Source: an uncultured Clostridium sp. (GTDB taxonomy: Bacteria > Bacillota > Clostridia > Lachnospirales > Lachnospiraceae). Taken from it: a DNA stretch of 53,126 bases. Positions 44,597 through 53,126 of this stretch are shown here, piece by piece. The translations under genes and the position numbers were made by a program. The stretch is taken from contig CAMEIH010000015.1 of the NCBI GenBank assembly GCA_945917985.1, positions 1-53,126 of the forward strand, read 5' to 3'. Numbering within the stretch: position 1 is the first letter of the stretch; each line of letters begins with the position of its first letter. A model generated the notes under the pieces. That model saw only the letters and a list, made by a program, of their open reading frames with translations. It ran no database searches and was not told where the DNA came from.

Positions 44597-47185
44597 ATGA
44601 ATATCAATAAATTCACACAGAAGTCCATGGAAGCAGTGGAAGGCTGCCAAAAGCTTGCTTATGAGTATGGCAATCAGGAAATTGAGCAGGAGCATCTGCT
44701 TTACAGCCTCCTTACCATGGAAGACAGCTTGATTTTGAAATTAATAGAAAAGATGGAAATCAACCCTCAGTACTTTGTAAATAAGGTGGAGGAAGCCATC
44801 AGTAAGAGAACGAAGGTACAGGGCGGTCAGCCTTATGTGGGCCAGGATCTGAACAAGGTTCTGATCTCCGCAGAGGATGAACTGAAGGTCTTTGGCGATG
44901 AATATGTGTCTGTAGAGCATCTGTTCCTCGCTATGATCAAATACCCAAACAGAGCGATCAAAGAATTATTTAAAGAGTTCGGCATTACCAGAGAAAGGTT
45001 CCTGCAGGCCCTTTCCACTGTAAGAGGAAATCAGCGGGTAACCTCTGACAACCCGGAGGCAACCTATGATACTCTTGCCAAATACGGACAGGATCTGGTG
45101 GAAAAGGCAAGAGACCAGAAGCTGGATCCGGTAATCGGCAGAGACAATGAAATCAGAAATGGGATCCGGAGTCTGTCTAGAAAGACAAAAAATAACCCTG
45201 TGCTGATCGGTGAACCCGGTGTGGGAAAAACAGCTGTGGTCGAGGGACTTGCACAGCGTATTGTAAAGGGGGATGTACCTCAGGGCTTAAAGGACAAGAA
45301 GATTTTTGCACTGGATATGGGTGCTCTTGTTGCAGGCGCCAAGTACCGTGGTGAGTTTGAGGAGCGTCTGAAAGCGGTACTTGAGGATGTAAAGAACAGT
45401 GACGGGCAAATCATCCTGTTTATCGATGAGCTGCATACCATTGTGGGTGCAGGAAAGACGGACGGTGCTCTTGATGCCGGCAACATGCTAAAGCCTATGC
45501 TGGCGAGAGGGGAACTGCATTGTATCGGTGCCACAACCCTGGATGAATACAGACAGTATATCGAAAAGGATGCCGCTCTGGAAAGACGTTTCCAGCCTGT
45601 TATGGTGGAGGAGCCTACGGTGGAGGATACCATTTCCATTCTGCGTGGGCTGAAGGAGCGGTATGAGGTATATCATGGTGTTAAGATCATGGATAATGCA
45701 TTGGTAAGCGCTGCGGTGCTTTCCAACCGGTATATCTCCGACAGGTTCCTTCCGGATAAGGCAATCGATCTGGTGGATGAGGCATGCGCTCTGATCAAAA
45801 CAGAACTTGACTCTATGCCCACAGAGCTGGATGAACTGAACCGTAAGATTATGCAGTTGGAAATTGAGGAAATTGCTCTGAAAAAAGAAGATGACCGTTT
45901 GAGTCAAGAAAGACTGGAGGCTTTGCAGAAGGAGCTTGCTGAACTGCGTGATGAATTCAGCAACCGAAAGGCGCAATGGGAGAATGAAAAGGCATCTGTA
46001 GAAAAGCTTTCAAAACTGCGTGAAGAAATCGATTCTGTCAACAGTCAGATTGAAATTGCACAGCGGGAAGGCGATTATGCAAAGGCCAGCGAATTAAATT
46101 ACAGTAAGCTCCCTTCCTTAAAGAAACAACTCGAAATTGAAGAAGAACAGGTGAAGAACAAGGATCTGTCCCTGGTACATGAAAGTGTATCTGAGGAAGA
46201 AATTGCAAGAATCATATCCAGATGGACAGGAATTCCTGTTGCCAAGCTGACAGAGAGTGAGAGAAACAAGACCTTACATCTGGATGAGGAACTGCATAAA
46301 CGTGTGGTTGGGCAGGATGAAGGCGTTACTAAAGTGACAGAAGCAATTATCCGTTCCAAGGCAGGAATCAAGGATCCCACAAAGCCCATCGGTTCTTTCC
46401 TGTTCCTCGGCCCCACCGGTGTAGGTAAGACAGAACTTGCCAAGTCACTGGCGGCAGCTCTGTTTGATGATGAGAATAATATGGTGCGTATCGATATGAG
46501 TGAGTATATGGAGAAATATTCCGTGTCAAGACTAATCGGGGCGCCTCCCGGATATGTGGGATATGAGGAAGGCGGACAACTGACCGAAGCAGTCAGAAGA
46601 AAACCGTACTCTGTAGTGCTTTTTGATGAGATTGAAAAAGCCCATCCCGATGTGTTCAATGTACTTTTACAGGTACTTGACGACGGACGTATCACGGATT
46701 CCCAGGGACGTACCGTGGACTTTAAAAATACCATACTGATCATGACCTCCAACATTGGAGCTTCCTATCTGCTTGATGGTATTGACCAAAGCGGTAACAT
46801 CAGTGAAGAGGCACAGAAACTGGTAATGGAGGATCTGAGAGCTCATTTCAGACCGGAATTTCTGAACCGTTTGGACGAAACTATTTTATTTAAACCATTG
46901 TCCAAGGAAAATATTGGTGGTATTATAAAACTGATCATAGCGGATCTGAACAGGAGACTTTCCGATAAGGAGCTTACCGTGGAACTTTCTGAGGCAGCAG
47001 AAGCCTTTATCGTTGAAAATGCCTATGATCCTGTCTATGGTGCAAGACCGTTAAAACGTTATATCCAGAAATATGTGGAGACCCTTTCTGCAAAACTGAT
47101 TCTTGCCGATAAGGTGGATGAGGGAGATACCATCTGGATTGATGTGAAGAATGGCGAACTGACCGCCGAGGCGAAAAGGAGTTAA
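44597..47185 (+). CDS. clpB: ClpB disaggregase
   Basis: An AAA+ disaggregase that pulls aggregated proteins apart with DnaK help. The 862-residue protein has the N-terminal Clp repeat domain (about 1-145), NBD1 with Walker A GEPGVGKT and Walker B LFIDELHT, the long ClpB-specific coiled-coil middle domain (about 400-525, [20 protein letters not shown]), NBD2 with GPTGVGKT and [11 protein letters not shown], and the C-terminal D2 small domain. The middle domain separates it from ClpC/ClpA; no ClpP-binding loop is seen. I prefer ATG 44597 (GAGGAG 5 bases upstream) over GTG 44591. Controlled by a perfect CIRCE. Confidence 0.97.
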   Translation: MNINKFTQKSMEAVEGCQKLAYEYGNQEIEQEHLLYSLLTMEDSLILKLIEKMEINPQYFVNKVEEAISKRTKVQGGQPYVGQDLNKVLISAEDELKVFGDEYVSVEHLFLAMIKYPNRAIKELFKEFGITRERFLQALSTVRGNQRVTSDNPEATYDTLAKYGQDLVEKARDQKLDPVIGRDNEIRNGIRSLSRKTKNNPVLIGEPGVGKTAVVEGLAQRIVKGDVPQGLKDKKIFALDMGALVAGAKYRGEFEERLKAVLEDVKNSDGQIILFIDELHTIVGAGKTDGALDAGNMLKPMLARGELHCIGATTLDEYRQYIEKDAALERRFQPVMVEEPTVEDTISILRGLKERYEVYHGVKIMDNALVSAAVLSNRYISDRFLPDKAIDLVDEACALIKTELDSMPTELDELNRKIMQLEIEEIALKKEDDRLSQERLEALQKELAELRDEFSNRKAQWENEKASVEKLSKLREEIDSVNSQIEIAQREGDYAKASELNYSKLPSLKKQLEIEEEQVKNKDLSLVHESVSEEEIARIISRWTGIPVAKLTESERNKTLHLDEELHKRVVGQDEGVTKVTEAIIRSKAGIKDPTKPIGSFLFLGPTGVGKTELAKSLAAALFDDENNMVRIDMSEYMEKYSVSRLIGAPPGYVGYEEGGQLTEAVRRKPYSVVLFDEIEKAHPDVFNVLLQVLDDGRITDSQGRTVDFKNTILIMTSNIGASYLLDGIDQSGNISEEAQKLVMEDLRAHFRPEFLNRLDETILFKPLSKENIGGIIKLIIADLNRRLSDKELTVELSEAAEAFIVENAYDPVYGARPLKRYIQKYVETLSAKLILADKVDEGDTIWIDVKNGELTAEAKRS

Positions 47186-47193
47186 CCGAAGAT

Positions 47194-47373
47194 ATGATAC
47201 CACAGGACCCTGTAATGTTGCTTAGCTTTATCAACCTGAAACTTCGGGATTTCTATGGAAGTCTGGATGTACTTTGCGACGACATGGATGTCAGCAAAAG
47301 CGAAATTGAGGAAAAGCTGGGCGGGATCGGTTATTTTTATGACGGAGAGAAAAATCAATTTGTCGTAAAATAA
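47194..47373 (+). CDS. DUF4250 family mini-protein
   Basis: A 59-residue protein 8 bases after clpB. The start MIPQDPVMLLSFINLKLRD, the central FYGSLDVLCDDMDV and the C-terminal IGYFYDGEKNQFV closely fit DUF4250, a small family in Clostridia and some other bacteria, with a predicted helical helix-turn-helix-like core. Function unknown. GAAAAGGAG upstream supports the ATG. Being behind clpB it is probably heat-inducible too. Confidence 0.85.
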   Translation: MIPQDPVMLLSFINLKLRDFYGSLDVLCDDMDVSKSEIEEKLGGIGYFYDGEKNQFVVK

Positions 47374-47405
47374 AACAGAATCCGAAAGAATGAGGGGTAC
47401 AAAAG

Positions 47406-48434
47406 ATGAATTTTATTAAGAAGAATGGTTATGGACTTGCTCTGTGCATTGTGATCGCATTGCCTTGCTGGTTTCTCGGCAAGCAGTTTCCGGTGATTGG
47501 AGGGCCTGTGTTTGCCATCCTTGCAGGAATGGTTATCACATTGCTTCTGAAGGATAAGTCAAAGCTTCAGGGAGGGATTACCTTTACTTCCAAGAAGATT
47601 TTGCAGTATGCGGTGATATTGCTTGGGTTTGGCATGAATCTGTCAGAAATTGCCAAGGTAGGGATGCAGTCTCTGCCGATTATTCTTTCAACAATCACCA
47701 CATCACTTGTCATTGCCTTCTTATTGCAGAAATTGATGAAGATGCCTTCTAACATCTCTACGCTGGTTGGCGTGGGATCTTCCATCTGTGGCGGTTCCGC
47801 GATTGCGGCAACAGCTCCTGTCATTGGAGCGGATGATGAAGAAATTGCACAGTCTATTTCCGTTATCTTTCTGTTCAATGTGATTGCGGCCCTGATCTTC
47901 CCCTCTCTTGGAGGGATGCTGGGCATGACGAATGAGGGATTCGGACTTTTTGCAGGTACGGCAGTTAACGATACATCTTCCGTGACGGCAGCTGCTTCCG
48001 CCTGGGATGGTATGCATCCGGGCTCCAATGCGCTGGACACGGCGACCATCGTAAAGCTGACACGTACTCTGGCAATCATTCCCATTACGCTGGTGCTCGC
48101 TTTCTGGCGTACGGCAAAGATGAAAAAAGCAGGTAAGGGAGGCGAAAGCACTTTCAGTCTGAAAAAAGTATTCCCTTTCTTCATTCTGTTTTTTGTGCTG
48201 GCATCCGTGATTACTACTGTTTCTGTCATGGCAGGTGTGGATGCATCATTTTTCAAGCCTTTTAAAGAATTGTCAAAGTTCTTTATTGTGATGGCAATGG
48301 CGGCAATCGGATTAAATACAAATATCGTCAAACTGGTGAAAACCGGAGGAAAACCTATTTTTATGGGATTATGCTGCTGGATCGGAATTGCATGCGTGAG
48401 TATTTTCATGCAGCGGATATTGGGTATTTTCTAA
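47406..48434 (+). CDS. YeiH/UPF0324 family putative sulfate exporter
   Basis: A 342-residue membrane protein with about ten hydrophobic segments and family motifs [48 protein letters not shown] and [15 protein letters not shown]. Family members are annotated as putative sulfate exporters, although direct tests are few. An AGGGGTACAAAAG site upstream is only fair. It lies after clpB-DUF4250 and ends in a clear terminator. Confidence 0.9.
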   Translation: MNFIKKNGYGLALCIVIALPCWFLGKQFPVIGGPVFAILAGMVITLLLKDKSKLQGGITFTSKKILQYAVILLGFGMNLSEIAKVGMQSLPIILSTITTSLVIAFLLQKLMKMPSNISTLVGVGSSICGGSAIAATAPVIGADDEEIAQSISVIFLFNVIAALIFPSLGGMLGMTNEGFGLFAGTAVNDTSSVTAAASAWDGMHPGSNALDTATIVKLTRTLAIIPITLVLAFWRTAKMKKAGKGGESTFSLKKVFPFFILFFVLASVITTVSVMAGVDASFFKPFKELSKFFIVMAMAAIGLNTNIVKLVKTGGKPIFMGLCCWIGIACVSIFMQRILGIF

Positions 48435-48457
48435 ATATTGATACTTTTACTTCAGAG

Positions 48458-48489
48458 AAGCTGTGCTCAAAACAGGAGCACAGCTTTTT
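48458..48489 (+). terminator. Intrinsic terminator after YeiH-type gene
   Basis: An 11-bp perfect stem (48458-48468 with 48476-48486), 7-base loop, followed by TTTTT. Confidence 0.9.
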
Positions 48490-48612
48490 GACGTCTTTTG
48501 CAGGAAATAAATGATTGAAGAAACTGTCTTTTTGGAATATACTTAACACGTGCGTTTTGCATAAAAGCAGGTGCGTGCAAAAATAGAAATATGGTTTTAA
48601 AGGAGCTTTTTT

Positions 48613-49809
48613 GTGGATCGGCAATTGGATAATGAGGAAATAATAAGAGAAAGACGCAGACAGAAGATGCGGGAAATGCAGCGGCAGAAAAAAAGGCAGA
48701 TGCAGATGAGAAAGGCAATTCGTACGTATGCACCTCTGGTGGGCGGAATTCTTCTTTTTTGTATCATTGTCTTTACAGGTTATAAAATTTTCAGGAAAAC
48801 CTTTGGACTGGATCAATATAAGGAAAATAAAACGAAAACAGAGCAAACTGACAATAGTGTCGCTGATGAGACAGTGAGCCTTCAGGTTACGAATGGGGAA
48901 GATGAAAATATTGACCAAGGTGATCAAAAGGCGGAGTTCCCAACGGAAAACAAAGTGCAGAAGGTTTACACTGCAAAGGCTACGGAGGATACAGTACAAC
49001 CGGGCGAGGATGTCATCAGTAAGCATGCGATTTTGATTGATTTGGAAAATAATACGATTCTTGCCCAGAGAGATGCTTCTGCCATTATCAATCCTGCTTC
49101 CATGACAAAAATATTAACGGTTTTGGTTGCGGCAGAGAATATAGGTGAAGAAAATCTTGAGGATACTTTTACCATAACGATTGATATTACGGATTACAGT
49201 TACAGAAATGACTGCAGTAATGTAGGATTTGACGTCGGAGAAACGGTTACAGTTCGAGATCTGCTTTATGGAACGATTTTGCCTTCCGGTGGTGATGCTG
49301 CACTGGGACTTGCAACCTATGTTGCCGGAAGTCAGGAAGCCTTCGTTGCTATGATGAACGAAAAGCTTGAAGAACTGGGACTTTCAAAAACGGCTCATTT
49401 TACCAACTGCATTGGACTTTATGACGAGGAGCATTACTGTACAGTTTATGATATGGCAATGATTCTGGAGGCAGCTCTTGACAATAAATTGTGCAGGGAA
49501 GTCTTATCTGCACATACTTACACTACCTCAGAGACACAGCAGCATCCGGAGGGAATCACGATCTCCAACTGGTTCCTCAGAAGGATTGAGGACAAGGATA
49601 CAGGCGGAGAAGTTGTCTGTGGAAAGACAGGATATGTAGTACAGTCCGGAAATTGTGCGGCAAGCTATGGAATTGACAATGCGGGCAAAGGATATATTTG
49701 TGTGACCGCTGATTCTACCAGCAGCTGGAGATGTATTTATGATCATGTTGTTCTGTATAAGCAGTTTTCTACCGAAAATGACAGTGCGGACCTGCCTGAA
49801 GAACAGTAA
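48613..49809 (+). CDS. D-alanyl-D-alanine carboxypeptidase (peptidase S11)
   Basis: A penicillin-binding protein that trims the terminal D-Ala of peptidoglycan stem peptides. The 398-residue protein has a basic cytoplasmic N-terminus of about 35 residues, one membrane anchor (APLVGGILLFCIIVFTGYKIF), an acidic linker (about 60-130) and the S11 domain with SxxK (ASMTK), SxN (DCSNV) and KTG (CGKTG). The N-terminal anchor, instead of a cleaved signal and C-terminal amphipathic helix, is less common for DacA-type enzymes. The GTG start has AGGAG 7 bases upstream. The polysaccharide deacetylase follows. Confidence 0.92.
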   Translation: MDRQLDNEEIIRERRRQKMREMQRQKKRQMQMRKAIRTYAPLVGGILLFCIIVFTGYKIFRKTFGLDQYKENKTKTEQTDNSVADETVSLQVTNGEDENIDQGDQKAEFPTENKVQKVYTAKATEDTVQPGEDVISKHAILIDLENNTILAQRDASAIINPASMTKILTVLVAAENIGEENLEDTFTITIDITDYSYRNDCSNVGFDVGETVTVRDLLYGTILPSGGDAALGLATYVAGSQEAFVAMMNEKLEELGLSKTAHFTNCIGLYDEEHYCTVYDMAMILEAALDNKLCREVLSAHTYTTSETQQHPEGITISNWFLRRIEDKDTGGEVVCGKTGYVVQSGNCAASYGIDNAGKGYICVTADSTSSWRCIYDHVVLYKQFSTENDSADLPEEQ

Positions 49810-49904
49810 AGTAGCAAAAAATAAGAAAGGTTGCCTGGTATGCGGGAGAAATACGGGCATATAAATAGAATAAGATCTCTTTTACAGCAAAGAAGCCATG
49901 TAAT

Positions 49905-50579
49905 ATGAAAAAAAGGATTTTATCCTGTATTATATTGATGATTTTTCTTGCGCTAATCTGTCTGGTCGGTTATCGAAAGTCAGAACCAAGACCGGTTATG
50001 GGTAAAGCGGTTACGGAGGAAGGCAACAAGAAAATAGCCCTCACTTTTGACGACGGTCCCCATCCCTATTATACGGAGCAACTGCTGAAGGGGCTAAGAG
50101 AACGGGGTGTAAAAGCTACATTCTTTATCACCGGACAGAATGTGGAAGCCTATCCTGAGATTGTGAAGGAAATCTATGACGACGGACATCTGATCGGCAA
50201 CCATACTTATAGTCATACTCAGCTGACTGCCAGAAATGAGGATGCTTTTAAACAGGAGCTTATTAAAACAAACGAAGCGATCAGGGAAGTGACAGGTGAG
50301 GACACGATTTATGTGCGCCCGCCCTACGGCAGTTGGAACAAGGAATTTGAAAAAGAACTGAATATGTTCCCTGTGCTGTGGACGATCGATCCACTTGACT
50401 GGTGCAGCAGCAATGTTTCCTGCATTGTAAACACAGTCTGCTCAAAGGCAGGGGAGAATGATATCATTCTCATGCATGATCAATACAAAACGACAGTGAC
50501 AGCAGCCCTTACAATTGTGGACGAACTGACGAAAGAAGGATATGAGTTTGTTACGGTGGATGAGTTGTTGTTTGACTGA
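49905..50579 (+). CDS. Polysaccharide deacetylase (NodB domain)
   Basis: Removes N-acetyl groups from a cell-wall or extracellular polymer such as peptidoglycan. The 224-residue protein has an N-terminal signal anchor (FLSCIILMIFLALICLV-like, about 5-21) and the NodB motifs in order: motif 1 TFDDGPH (catalytic base Asp), motif 2 NHTYSH (metal His pair), motif 3 RPPYGSWN, motif 4 DPLDW and motif 5 LMHD with its catalytic His. All metal and acid-base residues appear intact, so it should be active. The ATG has only a weak upstream site. Located after a carboxypeptidase, so both modify the wall. Confidence 0.92.
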   Translation: MKKRILSCIILMIFLALICLVGYRKSEPRPVMGKAVTEEGNKKIALTFDDGPHPYYTEQLLKGLRERGVKATFFITGQNVEAYPEIVKEIYDDGHLIGNHTYSHTQLTARNEDAFKQELIKTNEAIREVTGEDTIYVRPPYGSWNKEFEKELNMFPVLWTIDPLDWCSSNVSCIVNTVCSKAGENDIILMHDQYKTTVTAALTIVDELTKEGYEFVTVDELLFD

Positions 50580-50612
50580 AAATAATTCTTTAGCTAAAAA
50601 AAGGATTATTTT
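50579..50612 (+). terminator. AT-rich terminator after deacetylase
   Basis: A 13-bp stem with one G-T pair (50579-50591 with 50600-50612) and an 8-base loop, running into a T-rich tract. It begins on the last base of the deacetylase stop codon. Confidence 0.7.
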
Positions 50613-50767
50613 TTTACTTTTTTTAACTTAAACGATTGAGTAATTACCTAATATGTGTAATCTGAATAAAAAATATTATAAAATCTAAAAAATCACTGTC
50701 AATTTTGCTTAAAATATAATATACTAGAAGCACAGATACAAATGATGATCTTTTGGGAGGGAACATT

Positions 50768-53026
50768 ATGAAGTTACCGGCAAGACAGCTTAAGCCGACA
50801 AAGGACGCAAAGGAGCCAAAGGTAAAGAGAGAAAAAATACCAAAAACGCTGAAAAATCAAGGAAAATTGAAAGCTTTGAAAGAAGCTGGAGCAGAGAAAC
50901 TTAAGTCGTTGAAAGGTACGAAAACGATAAAGGAAGACAGGAAGGAAAAAGAACCCGGAAACAAAAAGCCAAGCAAACTGTTTGGTTTGCAGAATAAAAT
51001 ATTTATCTGTTTTATTGTGCCTATTGTTTTCATGATAGCAGTCGGGTTTATTTCCTACTATTATTCTGCTGAGGGCCTCAGTGAGAAATTTAAGGAAGCT
51101 TCCGGACAGACTGCCAATATGGCAATTCAGTATCTGGATACCAGCTGCACTTACATTCAGGCAGACGGTATGAAATATGCTTTTGATAGTAATATTGAAA
51201 ATTATACACTTGGAATGCCGGGAAAAAGTGTTGTAGAAAAGGCAAATTTTCAAAATGATACGCGTGTGACGCTGATGGCATCCCAAACCTCTAACCCGTT
51301 TGTAAGTAATATACATATTATTCCGAAAACCGGGAATATGGTTATTTCTACTGTTAGTTCCAATAAATATGACGGATTCTATGACAGCTACTGCGAGGAA
51401 ATGTTGAACTATTCCGAGGATGGCCGTACACTTTCCAAATGGGTGGAGGAACATCCCCTTTTGGATGAGAATCTGGGACTTTCGGGGGACGATTACTTTA
51501 TCGCTTTTCAGACCCAGACCAGCAAGAAATTCGCATATGTTGTCATCGATATAAAAACGGATGCATTGCTTGGCATTTTGGACGAGATGGATCTTGGAGA
51601 TGGCAGTATTACTGGATTTGTAACGACAGGTGGCAAAGAATTGTTCCGTGAAAATACTGCAGAGGGAGAGCAGAGCAGTATTGCGGAGGGCGAAAAAGTA
51701 TTTGCGGATCAGGAGTTTTATTTGCAAAGTCTTGAGTCCGAGGATACTACAGGTGCCATGGATGTGACCTGGCATGGAGAAAAATATCTGTATATTTATG
51801 CAAAGAGTGAAATCTGTGACGTGACGCTGTGTGAGCTTATTCCTGTTAATGTTGTGACAGGTCAGGCTGAAAAGATAAAGAATATCACAATAACTCTTGT
51901 GATACTGGCAGCTATCATATCAGTGATCATAGGGTTGTTCATTACCTTTGGAATCCAGAGAAATATGAAGAGAATATCAAAGAAACTGGATGAGGTTGCC
52001 AAAGGAGATTTGACAGTCAGTGTGAAGGCTCACGGAAGAGATGAGCTCCAGTCGCTGGCAACATCAGCCACTAATATGATTTACAATAATAAGAAACTGG
52101 TGCAGAAGCTTTCGGGAACCGTTCAGCAGCTGGAAAATTCCACCAATGAAGTAAACAATGCTTCCGGTGATATCAACAGTTGTTCCGCTGATATTACAAG
52201 GGCAATTGATGAGATCAGTCAGGGAATGTCCAAGCAGGCGGAGCACGCCGAGGAATGTGTGGTTATGACTAACTCTTTATCCGAGAAGATGAAGGGCATC
52301 AGCGATATGGTAGTGGAAGTGGAAACCCTGGTAGATAAAACAGAGAAGATGATTGACCATGGAACTGAAATTGTAAATGCTCTGGGTGAGCGGGCGAGAG
52401 AGACATCGGATATCACGTCAAGAGTGGGAAGCAGCATTGAAGTGTTAAAGACAGAATCCGATATTATCAACGGCTTTGTACAGACAATAAGTGATATTTC
52501 CAAACAGACAAATTTACTTTCACTGAATGCCTCCATAGAGGCGGCAAGAGCAGGCGCTGCAGGGCGTGGATTTGCTGTGGTTGCAGAGGAAATCCGTAAG
52601 CTGGCCGATGATTCTAATAAGGCTGCAGAAGAAATACGCAACAATGTAGCGAATATCAGCGCCCAGACCTTGAGCAGTGTGAACAGTGCGAAAGAGGCGG
52701 AGGCCATGGTTGCACTGCAGACAGAAGCAGTGGATGAGGTTGTCACTGTATTTAAAAATATGAATAAGCAGATGGCGGATCTTTTCTCAAGCTTGAAGAA
52801 AATTGCAGAGAGTACCGAATCAGCAAACAAAGAAAGAAATGAAACTTTGGATGCAGTGGAAAATATTTCGGCAATCATTGAGGAAACCGCAAGCGGCTCT
52901 GAACTGGTTCATGAAATGGCAATGCAGCTGCTCAGCAGTGTGGAAAAATTAAATGAGACTGCCAAGAATCTTGATGAAGATATGAATGGACTGAAGACGG
53001 AAATTTCAGTCTTCAAGCTAGATTAA
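50768..53026 (+). CDS. Methyl-accepting chemotaxis protein
   Basis: A 752-residue chemoreceptor. In order: a lysine-rich cytoplasmic N-terminus of about 75 residues, TM1 ([21 protein letters not shown], about 77-97), an extracellular Cache-like sensor (about 100-370), TM2 ([21 protein letters not shown]), a HAMP domain and the signalling domain with hairpin tip sequence [24 protein letters not shown] followed by [18 protein letters not shown]. The start at ATG 50768 follows GGGAGGG by 6 bases; the longer ORF start at 50753 overlaps that site. The extended N-terminus is unusual. No other chemotaxis gene is present. Confidence 0.93.
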   Translation: MKLPARQLKPTKDAKEPKVKREKIPKTLKNQGKLKALKEAGAEKLKSLKGTKTIKEDRKEKEPGNKKPSKLFGLQNKIFICFIVPIVFMIAVGFISYYYSAEGLSEKFKEASGQTANMAIQYLDTSCTYIQADGMKYAFDSNIENYTLGMPGKSVVEKANFQNDTRVTLMASQTSNPFVSNIHIIPKTGNMVISTVSSNKYDGFYDSYCEEMLNYSEDGRTLSKWVEEHPLLDENLGLSGDDYFIAFQTQTSKKFAYVVIDIKTDALLGILDEMDLGDGSITGFVTTGGKELFRENTAEGEQSSIAEGEKVFADQEFYLQSLESEDTTGAMDVTWHGEKYLYIYAKSEICDVTLCELIPVNVVTGQAEKIKNITITLVILAAIISVIIGLFITFGIQRNMKRISKKLDEVAKGDLTVSVKAHGRDELQSLATSATNMIYNNKKLVQKLSGTVQQLENSTNEVNNASGDINSCSADITRAIDEISQGMSKQAEHAEECVVMTNSLSEKMKGISDMVVEVETLVDKTEKMIDHGTEIVNALGERARETSDITSRVGSSIEVLKTESDIINGFVQTISDISKQTNLLSLNASIEAARAGAAGRGFAVVAEEIRKLADDSNKAAEEIRNNVANISAQTLSSVNSAKEAEAMVALQTEAVDEVVTVFKNMNKQMADLFSSLKKIAESTESANKERNETLDAVENISAIIEETASGSELVHEMAMQLLSSVEKLNETAKNLDEDMNGLKTEISVFKLD

Positions 53027-53047
53027 AGTCAGATGAATAAAATACAG

Positions 53048-53092
53048 GAGGGTATCCTTTCAGATAAGAGAATCTGAAAGGATACCCTCTTT
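53048..53092 (+). terminator. Strong intrinsic terminator after chemoreceptor
   Basis: An 18-bp perfect stem (53048-53065 with 53072-53089) and a 6-base loop, ending in TTT. Long enough to work in either direction. Confidence 0.88.
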
Positions 53093-53126
53093 ATTGTGCG
53101 CCTGGCGGCGCACGTTTCCAATGGGT

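Noticed and set aside
47567..48409. A 280-codon open frame antisense to the YeiH-type gene
   Set aside because: Low-complexity, antisense to a membrane protein gene; an expected shadow.
52219..52878. A 219-codon open frame antisense to the chemoreceptor signalling domain
   Set aside because: Ser/Ala-rich shadow of the MCP heptad sequence with no independent signal.

Overview
The window is a chromosomal segment from a spore-forming, probably motile, Gram-positive anaerobe of the Clostridia, most likely the family Lachnospiraceae. The evidence is five SpoVA sporulation proteins, AGGAGG-type ribosome binding sites, two CIRCE/HrcA heat-shock operators, moderate-to-low GC, and several small families that I associate with Lachnospiraceae (DUF4250-, DUF6033- and DUF6062-like). 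I see no rRNA, tRNA, CRISPR array or intact insertion sequence.

Layout. 1-13 kb: aspartate kinase, two membrane proteins of unknown function, guaB, a dual GGDEF-EAL enzyme followed at once by a DHH phosphoesterase (a plausible c-di-GMP to pGpG to GMP route), then glnS, a DUF2225 protein and a MocR regulator. glnS is preceded by a 12-codon leader ORF that holds the only good ribosome binding site. 13-31 kb: a housekeeping and sporulation mixture. The SpoVA genes are not in one operon. spoVAC (minus strand, 15.3 kb), spoVAD (19.8 kb), spoVAA-spoVAB (25.8 kb) and spoVAE (29.1 kb) are dispersed among an MBOAT/SGNH acyl-transfer pair, an NhaC antiporter, a sugar-sensor diguanylate cyclase, an alanine/glycine symporter, an EEP-family hydrolase, RidA, shikimate kinase and a DMT transporter. 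spoVAA and spoVAE each have a close match to a forespore sigma-G promoter with the same 17-base spacer. 29-35 kb: aminopeptidase P, an NCS2 permease, a sugar isomerase-like protein and a NagD-type phosphatase.

35-36.4 kb is the most interesting part. A compact AT-rich defence module encodes an Abi_2/AbiF-like protein with a HEPN ribonuclease motif (RNYCAH). It is flanked on both sides by a near-identical 51-base element (46/51 identical). Each copy has its own promoter-like sequence and its own unrelated intrinsic terminator, so each looks like a separate small-RNA gene. This fits an RNA-antitoxin/HEPN-toxin arrangement with duplicated RNA.

36.6-40.2 kb holds three unrecognised or poorly known proteins (DUF6033-like, a small helical protein and a 642-residue protein), the last overlapping a YaaA gene. 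40-53 kb: GNAT acetyltransferase, nitrilase-family hydrolase, a decayed Rpn-type nuclease, an HrcA-type heat-shock cluster (hsp20, dnaJ-like, clpB), a DUF4250 mini-protein, a YeiH-type exporter, a D,D-carboxypeptidase, a polysaccharide deacetylase and a chemoreceptor with an unusually long lysine-rich cytoplasmic N-terminus.
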